Assembly: GCF_024599795.1 (NCBI RefSeq)
Contig: NZ_CP102246.1
Span: forward strand, 3,534,001 to 3,598,000
DNA length: 64,000 nucleotides
From: Enterobacter cloacae complex sp. R_G8
Lineage (GTDB): Bacteria; Pseudomonadota; Gammaproteobacteria; Enterobacterales; Enterobacteriaceae
Direction: 5' to 3'
Position 1 is the first letter of the stretch, and each line of letters starts with the position of its first letter. The notes under the pieces were generated by a model that ran no database searches, was not told the origin of the DNA, and saw only the letters and a program-made list of their open reading frames with translations. A program made the position numbers and the translations under genes. This document shows, in pieces, positions 48,519 to 57,786 of this stretch.

Positions 48519-49775
48519 ATGACGTTTACCAGTGAAACTTTGCCGGCGGATCACAAAGCCGCAATCCGTGAGATGAAGCGCGAGCTACGGGCGCAAATCG
48601 GCGATGTGCAGGCGGTGTTCGATAAGCTCAGCGATACCATCGCGACCCGCGTGGCGGAAATTAACGCCCTGAAAAACAAAGGCGAGCCCGTCTGGCCGGT
48701 GATCCCGTTTGCGGATGTGAAAAATGGCACCATCACATCCGCGCAGCGCGAGGCGATCAAACGCCGGGGTTGCGCGGTGATCAAAGGTCATTTCCCGCGC
48801 GAGCAGGCGCTGGCATGGGATCAATCAATGCTCGACTACCTCGATCTCAACCAGTTTGATGAAGTCTATAAAGGGCCCGGCGATAACTTCTTTGGTACCT
48901 TAACGGCGTCTCGCCCGGAGATTTACCCTATCTACTGGTCACAGGCGCAAATGCAGGCGCGCCAGAGTGAAGAGATGGCGCAGGTGCAGTCGTTCCTGAA
49001 CCGTTTATGGACATTCGAGAGCAACGGCAAGCAGTGGTTCGACCCGGACGTGAGCGTGATTTACCCGGACCGTATCCGCCGCCGTCCGCCGGGAACCACC
49101 TCGAAAGGGCTGGGCGCGCATACCGACTCCGGTGCGCTGGAGCGCTGGCTGCTGCCCGCGTATCAGCAGGTCTTCGCCCGCGTCTTTGACGGCAACGTCG
49201 ATAAGTACGATCCGTGGAACGCCGCGCACCGTACCCAAGTGGAAGAGTACACCGTGGATAACACCACCAAATGCTCGGTGTTCCGCACCTTCCAGGGCTG
49301 GACGGCGCTGTCGGACATGATCCCGGGCCAGGGGCTGCTGCACGTGGTGCCAATCCCGGAAGCGATGGCTTATATTCTGCTGCGTCCATTGCTGGATGAC
49401 GTGCCGGAGGACGAACTGTGCGGCGTCGCGCCGGGGCGCGTTCTGCCGGTGTCAGAGAAATGGCACCCGCTGCTTATCGAAGCGCTCACCAGCATTCCGG
49501 CGCTGGAGGCGGGCGATTCGGTGTGGTGGCACTGCGATGTGATCCACTCCGTCGCGCCGGTTGAGGATCAGCAGGGCTGGGGCAACGTGATGTACATTCC
49601 TGCCGCGCCGATGTGCGAGAAGAATCTCGCCTACGCGAAAAAGGTGAAAGCGGCGCTGGAAACCGGGGCATCGCCGGGTGATTTCCCACGCGAGGATTAT
49701 GAAAAAACCTGGCAGGATCGCTTTACCGTGGCCGATCTCAATATCCACGGCAAGCGTGCGCTGGGCATGGCTTAA
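48519..49775 (+). CDS. ybiU: YbiU family 2-oxoglutarate/Fe(II)-oxygenase-like protein (DUF1479)
   Basis: 418-residue cytosolic protein similar in length to E. coli YbiU. A cupin-type iron site is suggested by His201-x-Asp203 (GAHTDSGALERW) and a distal His343 in VWWHCDVIHSV, the arrangement of Fe(II)/2-oxoglutarate oxygenases. Substrate and reaction are not known to me. Its stop overlaps that of the convergent LacI-type regulator (shared TTAA, 4 bp). Confidence 0.87.
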   Translation: MTFTSETLPADHKAAIREMKRELRAQIGDVQAVFDKLSDTIATRVAEINALKNKGEPVWPVIPFADVKNGTITSAQREAIKRRGCAVIKGHFPREQALAWDQSMLDYLDLNQFDEVYKGPGDNFFGTLTASRPEIYPIYWSQAQMQARQSEEMAQVQSFLNRLWTFESNGKQWFDPDVSVIYPDRIRRRPPGTTSKGLGAHTDSGALERWLLPAYQQVFARVFDGNVDKYDPWNAAHRTQVEEYTVDNTTKCSVFRTFQGWTALSDMIPGQGLLHVVPIPEAMAYILLRPLLDDVPEDELCGVAPGRVLPVSEKWHPLLIEALTSIPALEAGDSVWWHCDVIHSVAPVEDQQGWGNVMYIPAAPMCEKNLAYAKKVKAALETGASPGDFPREDYEKTWQDRFTVADLNIHGKRALGMA

Positions 49776-50845
49776 CTGTCGTACAGCCCTTCCCGCTCAA
49801 CGGCGGTGCGTCGTTTGCCCTGACGTATCCGCCGGACCGATTCCCGCACGGTCAGGGTGCCGTTAAGCAACAATGTTCCCACCGGTGCCTCCGGGCGCAT
49901 CAGCCGCTGCTGGAGCATATGCACCGCTTCGGTGCCCAGCTCATCGCGTGGAACATGCACCGCGGTTAACGGTACATCCTGAATCGCCGCCAGATTAAAG
50001 CCGTCAATGCTCATCACCGAAATATCCTGCGGTACGCGCAACCCCTGTTTTTGCAGGGCGCTGATGGTGCCCGCCGCCATAAAGTCGCCCCCCACCAGAA
50101 ACGCGGTAGGCAAATCTTTTCCCTGCATGTGGATCAGCCAGTCGGTGACCAGTTGCTCCGTTTCGCGTGCGCTGAAGCTCGGCGCCACCAGCAAATCGCG
50201 TTTATCGTTGAACGTCAGATTGTGTGACTGCCACGCATCGCGGATCCCGGCGAGGCGCAGCTCCATGGTGTAACGCCGCAGGCAAAGCACGTTCATCACC
50301 TCACGGTGCCCCATTTCAAACAGATAGTCCGCCGCCCGCTCGCCAATGGCCCGATGGTCCGGCGCGACGGCAGGCAGGCGCATATGCCGGTCGCGGCAGT
50401 TAATCAACATGCAGGGTTTACCGACATCCACCGCCAGGTCGTGGATATGCGGATCGTCGATGCCGAGGAGGATGGCGGCCTGGGTGTCCGGCTCGTTCAT
50501 TCGCGCCAGAAACAGCTGGGCATCGCTGTCGTTCTCCTCCAGCGCGCAGTAGCGCAGACGCACATCGTACGAGGCCAGACCTTTGCTTACGCTCTGGATC
50601 ACACGGTAGTAAAAGATGTCAGACCGCTCGTCAAACGCGCGCTGTGGGGCGAACACAACAAGACTGTTGAGCAGCAAACGGCCCGCAGCCATTCCGTCCA
50701 GCACCCCCAGCTCGCGCGCGCATGCCAGCACCTTCGCACGTGCTTTTTCACTGGTGTTCGCCTTCCCGGCCAGGACCCGCGAAACGGTGCTGATGGAGAG
50801 CTGGGTCCGGGCGGCGATTTCGGTGATTTTTAGCCTTTTGTCCAT
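49772..50845 (-). CDS. LacI-family transcriptional regulator
   Basis: 357-residue LacI/GalR regulator. The HTH is KITEIAARTQLSISTVSRVLAGK with the hinge helix near residues 48-60 (ARELGVLDGMAAGRLLLN), then a periplasmic-binding-protein-like sugar domain. It is divergent from the MFS transporter and GH31 genes, so it probably represses them until their sugar arrives. The ATG at 50843-50845 is preferred because the N-terminus then begins just before the HTH; an ATG at 50861-50863 has no ribosome site. Not in E. coli at this site. Confidence 0.88.
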   Translation of the reverse strand: MDKRLKITEIAARTQLSISTVSRVLAGKANTSEKARAKVLACARELGVLDGMAAGRLLLNSLVVFAPQRAFDERSDIFYYRVIQSVSKGLASYDVRLRYCALEENDSDAQLFLARMNEPDTQAAILLGIDDPHIHDLAVDVGKPCMLINCRDRHMRLPAVAPDHRAIGERAADYLFEMGHREVMNVLCLRRYTMELRLAGIRDAWQSHNLTFNDKRDLLVAPSFSARETEQLVTDWLIHMQGKDLPTAFLVGGDFMAAGTISALQKQGLRVPQDISVMSIDGFNLAAIQDVPLTAVHVPRDELGTEAVHMLQQRLMRPEAPVGTLLLNGTLTVRESVRRIRQGKRRTAVEREGLYDS

Positions 50846-51133
50846 TTTGTGATCTGGCTCCATTTGCGAAATGACAAAATTTTCATAGCGTGCATATCAG
50901 GCAATAGCTGATGTCAAAGCCATGATGCCAAATGATGATGTTCAGTTATGAGAAATTTTGCACAAAATCCACTATTGCCCACTCATTTTCTCCCTTAAGG
51001 TGAACTTGTCACACAACTTCCATACTAGTTGTATAGCAACTTAAGCATTCTAAACGGATAGAAATCAAAGGCATAACAAACTGTGTGACACCTGAACCTC
51101 CGTCCCCTTACCGTCCGTCTTGTGGAGAGTAAA

Positions 51134-52435
51134 ATGAGTCAGGACATTAATAACACCGTTGCGGCAAGCAAAACCCGTCGCGTCATTAAAAACCTGCGCT
51201 GGTATGTACTGGTGCTGTTCTTACTTGGCGTCACCGTTAACTACATCACCCGAAACTCACTTGGGATCCTCGCCCCGGAACTGAAAGAGAGCCTCGGGAT
51301 CACTACCGAGCAGTACTCCTGGATTGTCGGGGCATTCCAGATCGCCTACACCATTTTCCAGCCCCTGTGCGGCTGGCTGATTGACGTGATCGGCCTGAAG
51401 ATTGGCTTTATGGTCTGCGCCGGGATTTGGGCGCTGATGTGTATCTTCCACGCGGGTGCCGGAAGCTGGCTGCACCTGGCGATCCTGCGCTTCTTTATGG
51501 GCGCCTCTGAAGCCGCCGCCACGCCCGCAAACGCCAAAACCATTGGTGAATGGTTCCCGAAATCGGAACGTCCTGTGGCCGCCGGCTGGGCCGGCGTGGG
51601 CTTCTCCATCGGCGCGATGCTGGCCCCGCCTATCATTTACTTCGCGCACGCCTCGTTTGGCTGGCAGGGTGCGTTTATGTTTACCGGTGTGCTGGCGCTG
51701 CTGTGGGTGATCCTGTGGTGGGCGTTCTACCACAACCCGGAGCAGCACCCGAACCTGAGCAAGGACGAACTGGCGTTTATCAAGCAGGATAACGAGCCGC
51801 CTGCGGTAAAACTGCCCTTCCTGACCGCGCTGAAAACCGTCTCAAAAAATAAACGCTTCTACGGTATCGCCATCCCGGCCTTTATGGCGGAACCGGCCTG
51901 GGCGGTACTGAGTTTCTGGGTGCCGCTGTATCTCGCCAAGGAGCACGGCATGGACCTGAAGCAGATCGCGATGTTTGCCTGGCTGCCGTTCCTGGCCGCC
52001 GATCTCGGCAGCGTGGCGAGCGGTTACCTCACCCGTCTGTATACCCGCCTGTTTGGCTGCTCCCGCGTCAACTCCGTGGTGGCAAGCTCCGTCACCGGCG
52101 CGTTCCTGATGATCTCTCTGGCGGTGGTCGCCATTACCCGCGACCCATACATCACCATCGTGCTGATCTCCATCGGCGGTTTCGGGCATCAGATCATCTC
52201 CTGCATGCTCAGCGCCCTGGTGGTGGAGTCGTTCGATAAAGGCCAGATGGCGACCGTTAACGGTATGCGCGGCTCGGCGGCGTGGATCGCCAGCTTCCTG
52301 TTCTCGCTGTTGATTGGTGTGACCGCCGACAAAATCGGCTTCAACCCGCTCTTTATTGCCATGGGTTTCTTTGACCTGATTGGCGCTGTTTTCCTGGTGG
52401 CATTTATTGCTGAACGTCGCGCCAAGCGCGCCTGA
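51134..52435 (+). CDS. MFS transporter, anion:cation symporter (ExuT-like) type
   Basis: 433-residue 12-helix MFS protein. The N-terminal region VTVNYITRNSLGILAPELKESLGITTEQYSWIVGAFQ and the GASEAAATPANAKTIGEWFP stretch are typical of the anion:cation symporter family that includes hexuronate and galactonate importers. Together with the downstream GH31 enzyme it suggests uptake of an acidic sugar or glycoside. The ATG at 51134 follows GGAGAG; an upstream GTG is less likely. Confidence 0.87.
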   Translation: MSQDINNTVAASKTRRVIKNLRWYVLVLFLLGVTVNYITRNSLGILAPELKESLGITTEQYSWIVGAFQIAYTIFQPLCGWLIDVIGLKIGFMVCAGIWALMCIFHAGAGSWLHLAILRFFMGASEAAATPANAKTIGEWFPKSERPVAAGWAGVGFSIGAMLAPPIIYFAHASFGWQGAFMFTGVLALLWVILWWAFYHNPEQHPNLSKDELAFIKQDNEPPAVKLPFLTALKTVSKNKRFYGIAIPAFMAEPAWAVLSFWVPLYLAKEHGMDLKQIAMFAWLPFLAADLGSVASGYLTRLYTRLFGCSRVNSVVASSVTGAFLMISLAVVAITRDPYITIVLISIGGFGHQIISCMLSALVVESFDKGQMATVNGMRGSAAWIASFLFSLLIGVTADKIGFNPLFIAMGFFDLIGAVFLVAFIAERRAKRA

Positions 52436-52452
52436 TAGTGGATGTATTGCAT

Positions 52453-54816
52453 ATGAAAACCCTGAAAAACTGGACCGTCGATAAGCAGTCGGCCAACCAT
52501 CTGGAACTGCTGGTGGATAACCAGCACCGCCTGTGCCTGTATGTGCTGGAAGAGAACCTGTTCCGCGTACTGATCAAACGTAAAGGTGAGCTGACGCTGG
52601 ACCGCACCTGGAGCATCGCCCCGGAAGAAGATGTACCGTGGGAAGGCCGTCGTCGCGACGATCTGAGCGGCTTCACCTGCCCTGCCTGGACCCTAAGCCA
52701 GCAGGATGAGGGGCTGACAATTGCCACCGAACAGCTGCGCGTGACCGTTCATCAGCCGCTGTGGCTGGAGTGGCACTATCGCAATGACGCCGGTGAATGG
52801 CAGCCGCTGGTCAATGACCGCCCGACCAGCGCCTATCTGTTGAACGCTCACGGTGACGGGGTGGCGCACTACCTGAGCCGTCGCAAGGACGAGCGTTTTT
52901 ACGGCCTGGGTGAGAAAGCGGGCGACCTGCAGCGCAACGGTAAGCGCTTCGAGATGCGTAACCTCGACGCCATGGGCTACAACGCGGCCAGCACCGACCC
53001 GCTGTACAAACACATCCCGTTTACCCTTACCCGCCGCGATGATGTGAGTTACGGCCTGTTCTACGACAACCTGAGCAGCTGCTGGCTGGATCTGGGCAAC
53101 GAGATTGATAACTACCACACCGCCTACCGTCGCTGGCAGGCGGAAGCGGGTGATATCGATTATTACCTCTTTACCGGCAAACGGGTGCTGGACGTCACCA
53201 AAGCCTTTGTGCGCCTGACCGGGAAAACCCTGTTCGGGCCAAAGTGGAGCCTGGGCTACAGCGGGTCGACCATGCATTACACCGACGCGCCGGACGCACA
53301 GAACCAGCTGATGAACTTTATTCGTCTGTGCGAAGAGCATGCGATCCCGTGCGACTCGTTCCAGCTCTCGTCGGGTTATACCTCGATCAACGGCAAGCGC
53401 TACGTCTTTAACTGGAACTACGACAAAGTGCCGCAACCGAAGGTAATGACCCAGGCATTCCACGACGCGGGGCTGCGGCTGGCGGCAAACATCAAGCCGT
53501 GCCTGCTGCAGGACCACCCGCGCTACAGCGAAGTGGCGGAAAACGGCCTGTTCATTCGTGATTCAGAAACCGACGCGCCAGAACGCTCCAGCTTCTGGGA
53601 TGACGAAGGTTCCCACCTCGACTTTACCAACCCGCAGACGGTGAAATGGTGGCAGGAAGGGGTCACCACGCAGCTGCTGGAGATGGGGATCGACTCCACC
53701 TGGAACGATAACAATGAGTACGAAGTGTGGGACGGCGAAGCGCGCTGTCATGGTTTTGGCAAGGAAATCGCCATCAAACACATCCGCCCGGTGATGCCGC
53801 TGCTGATGATGCGCGCCTCGCTGGAAGCGCAGCAGCGGTTTGCCCCGGAAAAGCGCCCGTATCTGATCTCCCGTTCCGGCTGCGCCGGGATGCAACGTTA
53901 CGTTCAGACCTGGAGCGGCGATAACCGCACCAACTGGGAAACCCTGCGCTATAACATCCGCATGGGGCTGGGTATGAGCCTGTCCGGGCTGTTTAACGTT
54001 GGCCATGACGTCGGCGGTTTTTCTGGCGACAAACCCGACGCCGAGCTGTTTGTCCGCTGGGTGCAGAACGGCGTGATGCACCCGCGCTTTACCATTCACT
54101 CCTGGAATGACGATCACACGGTAAACGAGCCGTGGATGTATCCGGGCGTCACCCCCGCTATTCGCGGTGCCATTGAGCTGCGCTATCGTCTGCTGCCGTA
54201 TCTCTACACCCTGCTCTGGCAGGCACATGCTGACGACGAACCGATGCTGCGCCCAACCTTCCTCGACCACGAACACGATGCGCAGACCTTTGAAGAGTGC
54301 GACGAGTTCCTGCTGGGCCGTGACCTGCTGGTGGCAAGCGTGGTGGAGGCCGGACAGCGCGAGCGCCGTCTCTGGCTGCCGGATAACGAAACCGGCTGGT
54401 ACGATTTTTACACCCACGCGTGGTACGCGGGCGGGCAGTGGATCGCCCTGGATGCGCCGCTGGAAAAACTGCCGCTGCTGGTGCGCGCCGGGGCCGGTCT
54501 GCCGCTCAGCGAACGCATCACTCACGTCAGCGCGGAAAAAGACGACACCCGCGAGCTGAAGCTGTTCCCGGTCAAAGGCGTGGGCACCAGCAGCGGTCTG
54601 CTGTTTGAAGATGACGGTGAAAGCTGGGGCTATCAGAACGGCAATGCGCTGTGGGTGGAGTGGGAAATGGTGTGCGATGGGGCGACCATCAACCTGAAGG
54701 TCAATGCGCGCGGGGATTATCGTCCGGCGTGGAAAGCACTGAAGGTGTCATTACCGGCGGGGGAAAAACGTACGCTGCGGGTGAATGGTGTTGAAGGGAG
54801 TGAGTGGGTGGTGTAG
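52453..54816 (+). CDS. GH31 family alpha-glycosidase
   Basis: 787-residue GH31 enzyme: N-terminal beta-sandwich, (beta/alpha)8 barrel with nucleophile Asp419 (STWNDNNEYE) and acid/base Asp490 (TWSGDNRTNW), and C-terminal beta domains. It has no signal peptide, so it acts on an imported substrate. The active-site region differs from the xylosidase YicI (KTDFGE), so an alpha-glucosidase-type specificity is more likely, but the substrate is unknown. The start at 52453 was chosen over a GTG 15 bp upstream that lacks a ribosome site. It lies 17 bp after the transporter gene. Confidence 0.9.
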   Translation: MKTLKNWTVDKQSANHLELLVDNQHRLCLYVLEENLFRVLIKRKGELTLDRTWSIAPEEDVPWEGRRRDDLSGFTCPAWTLSQQDEGLTIATEQLRVTVHQPLWLEWHYRNDAGEWQPLVNDRPTSAYLLNAHGDGVAHYLSRRKDERFYGLGEKAGDLQRNGKRFEMRNLDAMGYNAASTDPLYKHIPFTLTRRDDVSYGLFYDNLSSCWLDLGNEIDNYHTAYRRWQAEAGDIDYYLFTGKRVLDVTKAFVRLTGKTLFGPKWSLGYSGSTMHYTDAPDAQNQLMNFIRLCEEHAIPCDSFQLSSGYTSINGKRYVFNWNYDKVPQPKVMTQAFHDAGLRLAANIKPCLLQDHPRYSEVAENGLFIRDSETDAPERSSFWDDEGSHLDFTNPQTVKWWQEGVTTQLLEMGIDSTWNDNNEYEVWDGEARCHGFGKEIAIKHIRPVMPLLMMRASLEAQQRFAPEKRPYLISRSGCAGMQRYVQTWSGDNRTNWETLRYNIRMGLGMSLSGLFNVGHDVGGFSGDKPDAELFVRWVQNGVMHPRFTIHSWNDDHTVNEPWMYPGVTPAIRGAIELRYRLLPYLYTLLWQAHADDEPMLRPTFLDHEHDAQTFEECDEFLLGRDLLVASVVEAGQRERRLWLPDNETGWYDFYTHAWYAGGQWIALDAPLEKLPLLVRAGAGLPLSERITHVSAEKDDTRELKLFPVKGVGTSSGLLFEDDGESWGYQNGNALWVEWEMVCDGATINLKVNARGDYRPAWKALKVSLPAGEKRTLRVNGVEGSEWVV

Positions 54817-54828
54817 TGCGGCCTGATG

Positions 54829-54865
54829 CCCTCACCCTAACCCTCTCCCACCGGGAGAGGGAATA
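54829..54865. repeat. CCCTCTCCC/GGGAGAGGG palindromic repeat, copy 5
   Basis: CCCTCACCCTAA followed by CCCTCTCCCACC and GGGAGAGGG, directly after the GH31 gene. Confidence 0.9.
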
Positions 54866-54890
54866 AAAGCACTACATCTTTCCCTAAGTA

Positions 54891-54991
54891 TTTCGCGCTG
54901 CAGGAAGGCGGCAAACCAGTGAATCCCCGGGAGCTTACATAAGTAAGTGACCGGGGTGAACAGGTGAAGCCAACGCATCTGCAGCGTGAAA
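54891..54991. repeat. Structured intergenic element of about 100 nt
   Basis: An outer stem TTTCGCGCTGCAG (54891-54903) pairs with CTGCAGCGTGAAA (54979-54991) over 13 positions with one G-U. An inner hairpin combines CCCCGG/CCGGGG (54925-54930 and 54951-54956) with CTTAC-ATAA-GTAAG (54934-54947). It lies between the convergent GH31 and ybiT genes. It resembles a dispersed enterobacterial repeat, which I cannot confirm here; it could also act as a folded RNA 3' end. Confidence 0.55.
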
Positions 54992-55003
54992 GACGACGGG
55001 AAA

Positions 55004-56599
55004 TTAGCTTTCGATACCTTTACTGCGCAGATAATCTTCATAGTTACCGGTGAAGTCCACCACGCGCTCTGGCGTAATTTCAATCACGCGGGTCGCCAGC
55101 GAGCTGACGAACTCACGGTCGTGAGAAACGAAGATCAGGGTGCCCTGATACATCTCCAGCGCCATGTTCAGCGATTCGATAGATTCCATATCCAGGTGGT
55201 TGGTGGGTTCGTCCATCACCAGAATGTTCGGTTTTTCCATCATCAGCTTGCCGAACAGCATACGGCCCTTCTCTCCACCGGAGAGCACTTTGGCAGGCTT
55301 CTTGATGTCGTCCTGGCTGAACAGCAGACGCCCCAGAATACTGCGCACCGCCTGCTCATCGTCCCCTTCCTGCTTCCACTGGCTCATCCAGTCGAAGACG
55401 GTCAGGTCGTTTTCAAATTCATACTCGTGATCCTGCGCGTAATAACCAATTTGCGCGTTTTCGGACCATTTCACGCTCCCGTTGTCCGGTTGCAGTTCGC
55501 CGACCAGGGTTTTCAGCATGGTGGATTTACCCACGCCGTTGGCACCCAGAATGGCGATCTTCTCGCCCACTTCCAGCAGCAGGTTGAAGTTTTTAAACAG
55601 CGGGCCTTCATCAAAACCTTTGGTAAGGGCTTCCACTTCCAGCGCGTTACGGAACAGTTTCTTGTCCTGCTCGAAACGGATGAACGGGTTCTGACGGCTT
55701 GAAGCTTTAACCTCTTCCAGCTTGATTTTGTCAATCTGGCGGGCACGCGATGTTGCCTGACGGGATTTAGAGGCGTTGGCGCTAAAGCGGCTGACGAAGG
55801 ACTGCAGGTCCGCAATCTGCGCTTTCTTCTTGGCGTTATCCGCCAGCAGACGTTCACGCGCCTGGGTGGCCGCCGTCATGTATTCGTCGTAGTTGCCTGG
55901 GTAAACGCGCAGCTCACCGTAGTCCAGATCCGCCATGTGCGTACAGACCATGTTCAGGAAGTGACGGTCGTGCGAGATGATGATCATGGTGCTGTCACGG
56001 TCGTTGAGCGTCTGCTCCAGCCAGCGGATGGTGTCGATGTCCAGGTTGTTCGTCGGTTCATCGAGCAGCAGAATGTCCGGGTTAGAGAACAGCGCCTGCG
56101 CCAGCAACACACGCAGCTTCCAGCCGGGTGCCACTTCACTCATCGGGCCGTAATGCTGTTCGACCGGAATGCCTACGCCCAGCAGCAGCTCGCCCGCACG
56201 CGCTTCTGCAGAGTAACCGTCCATTTCGCCGTATTGCGTCTCCAGATCGGCCACTTTATAGCCATCTTCTTCGCTCATTTCGGCCAGCGCGTAAATACGA
56301 TCGCGCTCCTGCTTCACTTCCCACAGCTCCGCGTGCCCCATGATCACGGTGTCGAGCACGGTGAACTCTTCAAAGGCAAACTGATCCTGACGCAGTTTAC
56401 CGATGCGCTCGTTGGGATCGAGCGACACGTTGCCAAGCGTCGGCTCCAGGTCACCGCCGAGGATCTTCATAAAGGTGGATTTACCGCTACCGTTGGCACC
56501 AATCAGGCCGTAACGGTTGCCGCCGCCAAATTTGACGGAAATGTTTTCGAACAGCGGCTTACTGCCAAACTGCATAGTGACGTTGCTGGTAACTAACAC
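55004..56599 (-). CDS. ybiT: ABC-F family ATPase YbiT
   Basis: 531-residue cytosolic ABC-F protein with two ATPase domains and no membrane segment. Walker A motifs are GANGSGKS (about residue 34) and GANGVGKS (about 351); Walker B motifs are [11 protein letters not shown] and [11 protein letters not shown]; the basic P-site tRNA-interaction linker (about 245-300, [22 protein letters not shown]) separates them. ABC-F proteins act on the ribosome. The start is GTG at 56597-56599 behind AGGAA, and the ldtB gene is divergent. Confidence 0.95.
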   Translation of the reverse strand: MLVTSNVTMQFGSKPLFENISVKFGGGNRYGLIGANGSGKSTFMKILGGDLEPTLGNVSLDPNERIGKLRQDQFAFEEFTVLDTVIMGHAELWEVKQERDRIYALAEMSEEDGYKVADLETQYGEMDGYSAEARAGELLLGVGIPVEQHYGPMSEVAPGWKLRVLLAQALFSNPDILLLDEPTNNLDIDTIRWLEQTLNDRDSTMIIISHDRHFLNMVCTHMADLDYGELRVYPGNYDEYMTAATQARERLLADNAKKKAQIADLQSFVSRFSANASKSRQATSRARQIDKIKLEEVKASSRQNPFIRFEQDKKLFRNALEVEALTKGFDEGPLFKNFNLLLEVGEKIAILGANGVGKSTMLKTLVGELQPDNGSVKWSENAQIGYYAQDHEYEFENDLTVFDWMSQWKQEGDDEQAVRSILGRLLFSQDDIKKPAKVLSGGEKGRMLFGKLMMEKPNILVMDEPTNHLDMESIESLNMALEMYQGTLIFVSHDREFVSSLATRVIEITPERVVDFTGNYEDYLRSKGIES

Positions 56600-56750
56600 G
56601 GGGAGATTCCTGCGAAAAGTGTGATAAACACAGCATTATGCCACAATTCCGAATTGAGATCCCGTGTTGCGACGCTCCGCTAAACTTTAACAAAATCGAA
56701 AAAAATGTGATTTCGTACACATCTGAATTCCCTGTTAGCGGGAATGCACA

Positions 56751-56756
56751 TATAAT
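56751..56756 (+). promoter_or_regulatory. Candidate -10 element of ldtB
   Basis: A perfect TATAAT, 64 bp before the ldtB ATG; a clear -35 is lacking. Confidence 0.5.
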
Positions 56757-56820
56757 GCGCTCCCATCACAGATTCAGACTTATCAACTCACGCCTGAATG
56801 GCTTAGATACCTCGCACAAC

Positions 56821-57741
56821 ATGAACATGAAATTAACAACGCTTTTTGCGGCGGCGTTAGCCGTAGTAGGTTTTTGCAAAACCGCTTCTGCGGTGACTTA
56901 TCCGCTGCCGACAGACGGTAGCCGTCTGGTGGGTCAAAACCAGGTGGTGACGGTGCCTGAGGGTAACACCCAGCCGCTGGAGTATTTCGCAGCACAGTAC
57001 CAGCTGGGCCTGTCTAACATGCTGGAAGCGAACCCGGGCGTTGACCCGTATCTGCCAAAAGCGGGTACCGTTCTCAACATCCCTCAGCAGCTGATCCTGC
57101 CGGATACCGTTCATGAAGGTATCGTCATCAACAGCGCGGAGATGCGTCTCTATTACTACCCGAAAGGCACCAACACGGTAATCGTGCTGCCAATCGGTAT
57201 CGGTCAGCTGGGTAAAGATACCCCGCTGAACTGGACCACCAAAGTTGAACGTAAGAAAGCAGGCCCAACCTGGACCCCAACGGCGAAAATGCACGCGGAA
57301 TACATCGCGGCAGGTGAACCGCTGCCAGCCGTGGTTCCGGCAGGCCCGGATAACCCAATGGGTCTGTACGCCCTGTACATCGGCCGCCTTTACGCCATCC
57401 ACGGTACCAACGCTAACTTCGGTATCGGCCTGCGCGTCAGCCACGGCTGCGTGCGTCTGCGTAACGACGACATCAAATTCCTGTTCGAAAACGTGCCGGT
57501 CGGTACACGCGTCCAGTTCATCAACGAACCGGTTAAAGCGACCTCTGAGCCGGATGGCAGCCGTTACATTGAAGTGCACAACCCGCTGTCCACCAGCGAA
57601 GACCAGATCAACAATAACGAAATCGTTCCGATCACCCTGAACAGCGCGGTGCAGTCCGTGACCTCTCAGCCGGACGTGGAAACGACTATCGTTGACCAGG
57701 CTGTGCAGAACCGTTCCGGTATGCCGGTGCGTCTGAACTAA
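56821..57741 (+). CDS. ldtB: L,D-transpeptidase LdtB (YbiS)
   Basis: 306-residue periplasmic L,D-transpeptidase that attaches Braun's lipoprotein to peptidoglycan. Signal peptide to about residue 24 (ASA/VTYP), a LysM domain (about 42-91), then the YkuD catalytic domain with [11 protein letters not shown] and SHGCVRLRN containing Cys210. The ATG at 56821 gives the E. coli length; the frame stays open upstream. A strong terminator follows. Confidence 0.96.
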   Translation: MNMKLTTLFAAALAVVGFCKTASAVTYPLPTDGSRLVGQNQVVTVPEGNTQPLEYFAAQYQLGLSNMLEANPGVDPYLPKAGTVLNIPQQLILPDTVHEGIVINSAEMRLYYYPKGTNTVIVLPIGIGQLGKDTPLNWTTKVERKKAGPTWTPTAKMHAEYIAAGEPLPAVVPAGPDNPMGLYALYIGRLYAIHGTNANFGIGLRVSHGCVRLRNDDIKFLFENVPVGTRVQFINEPVKATSEPDGSRYIEVHNPLSTSEDQINNNEIVPITLNSAVQSVTSQPDVETTIVDQAVQNRSGMPVRLN

Positions 57742-57754
57742 TCGCGACGCAGCG

Positions 57755-57786
57755 AAAAAAGCGGGCTTCGATGCCCGCTTTTTTTT
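57755..57786. terminator. Bidirectional terminator between ldtB and the GntR gene
   Basis: AAAAAAGCGGGC (57755-57766) and GCCCGCTTTTTTTT (57773-57786) form a symmetric stem flanked by A- and T-runs, usable from both sides. It abuts the regulator stop codon. Confidence 0.9.

Noticed and set aside
51007..51090. TGTCACACA (51007-51015) and its exact reverse complement TGTGTGACA (51082-51090) upstream of the MFS gene
   Set aside because: Could be distant operators of the LacI-type regulator about seven helical turns apart, but each half alone is not a palindrome, so support is too thin.
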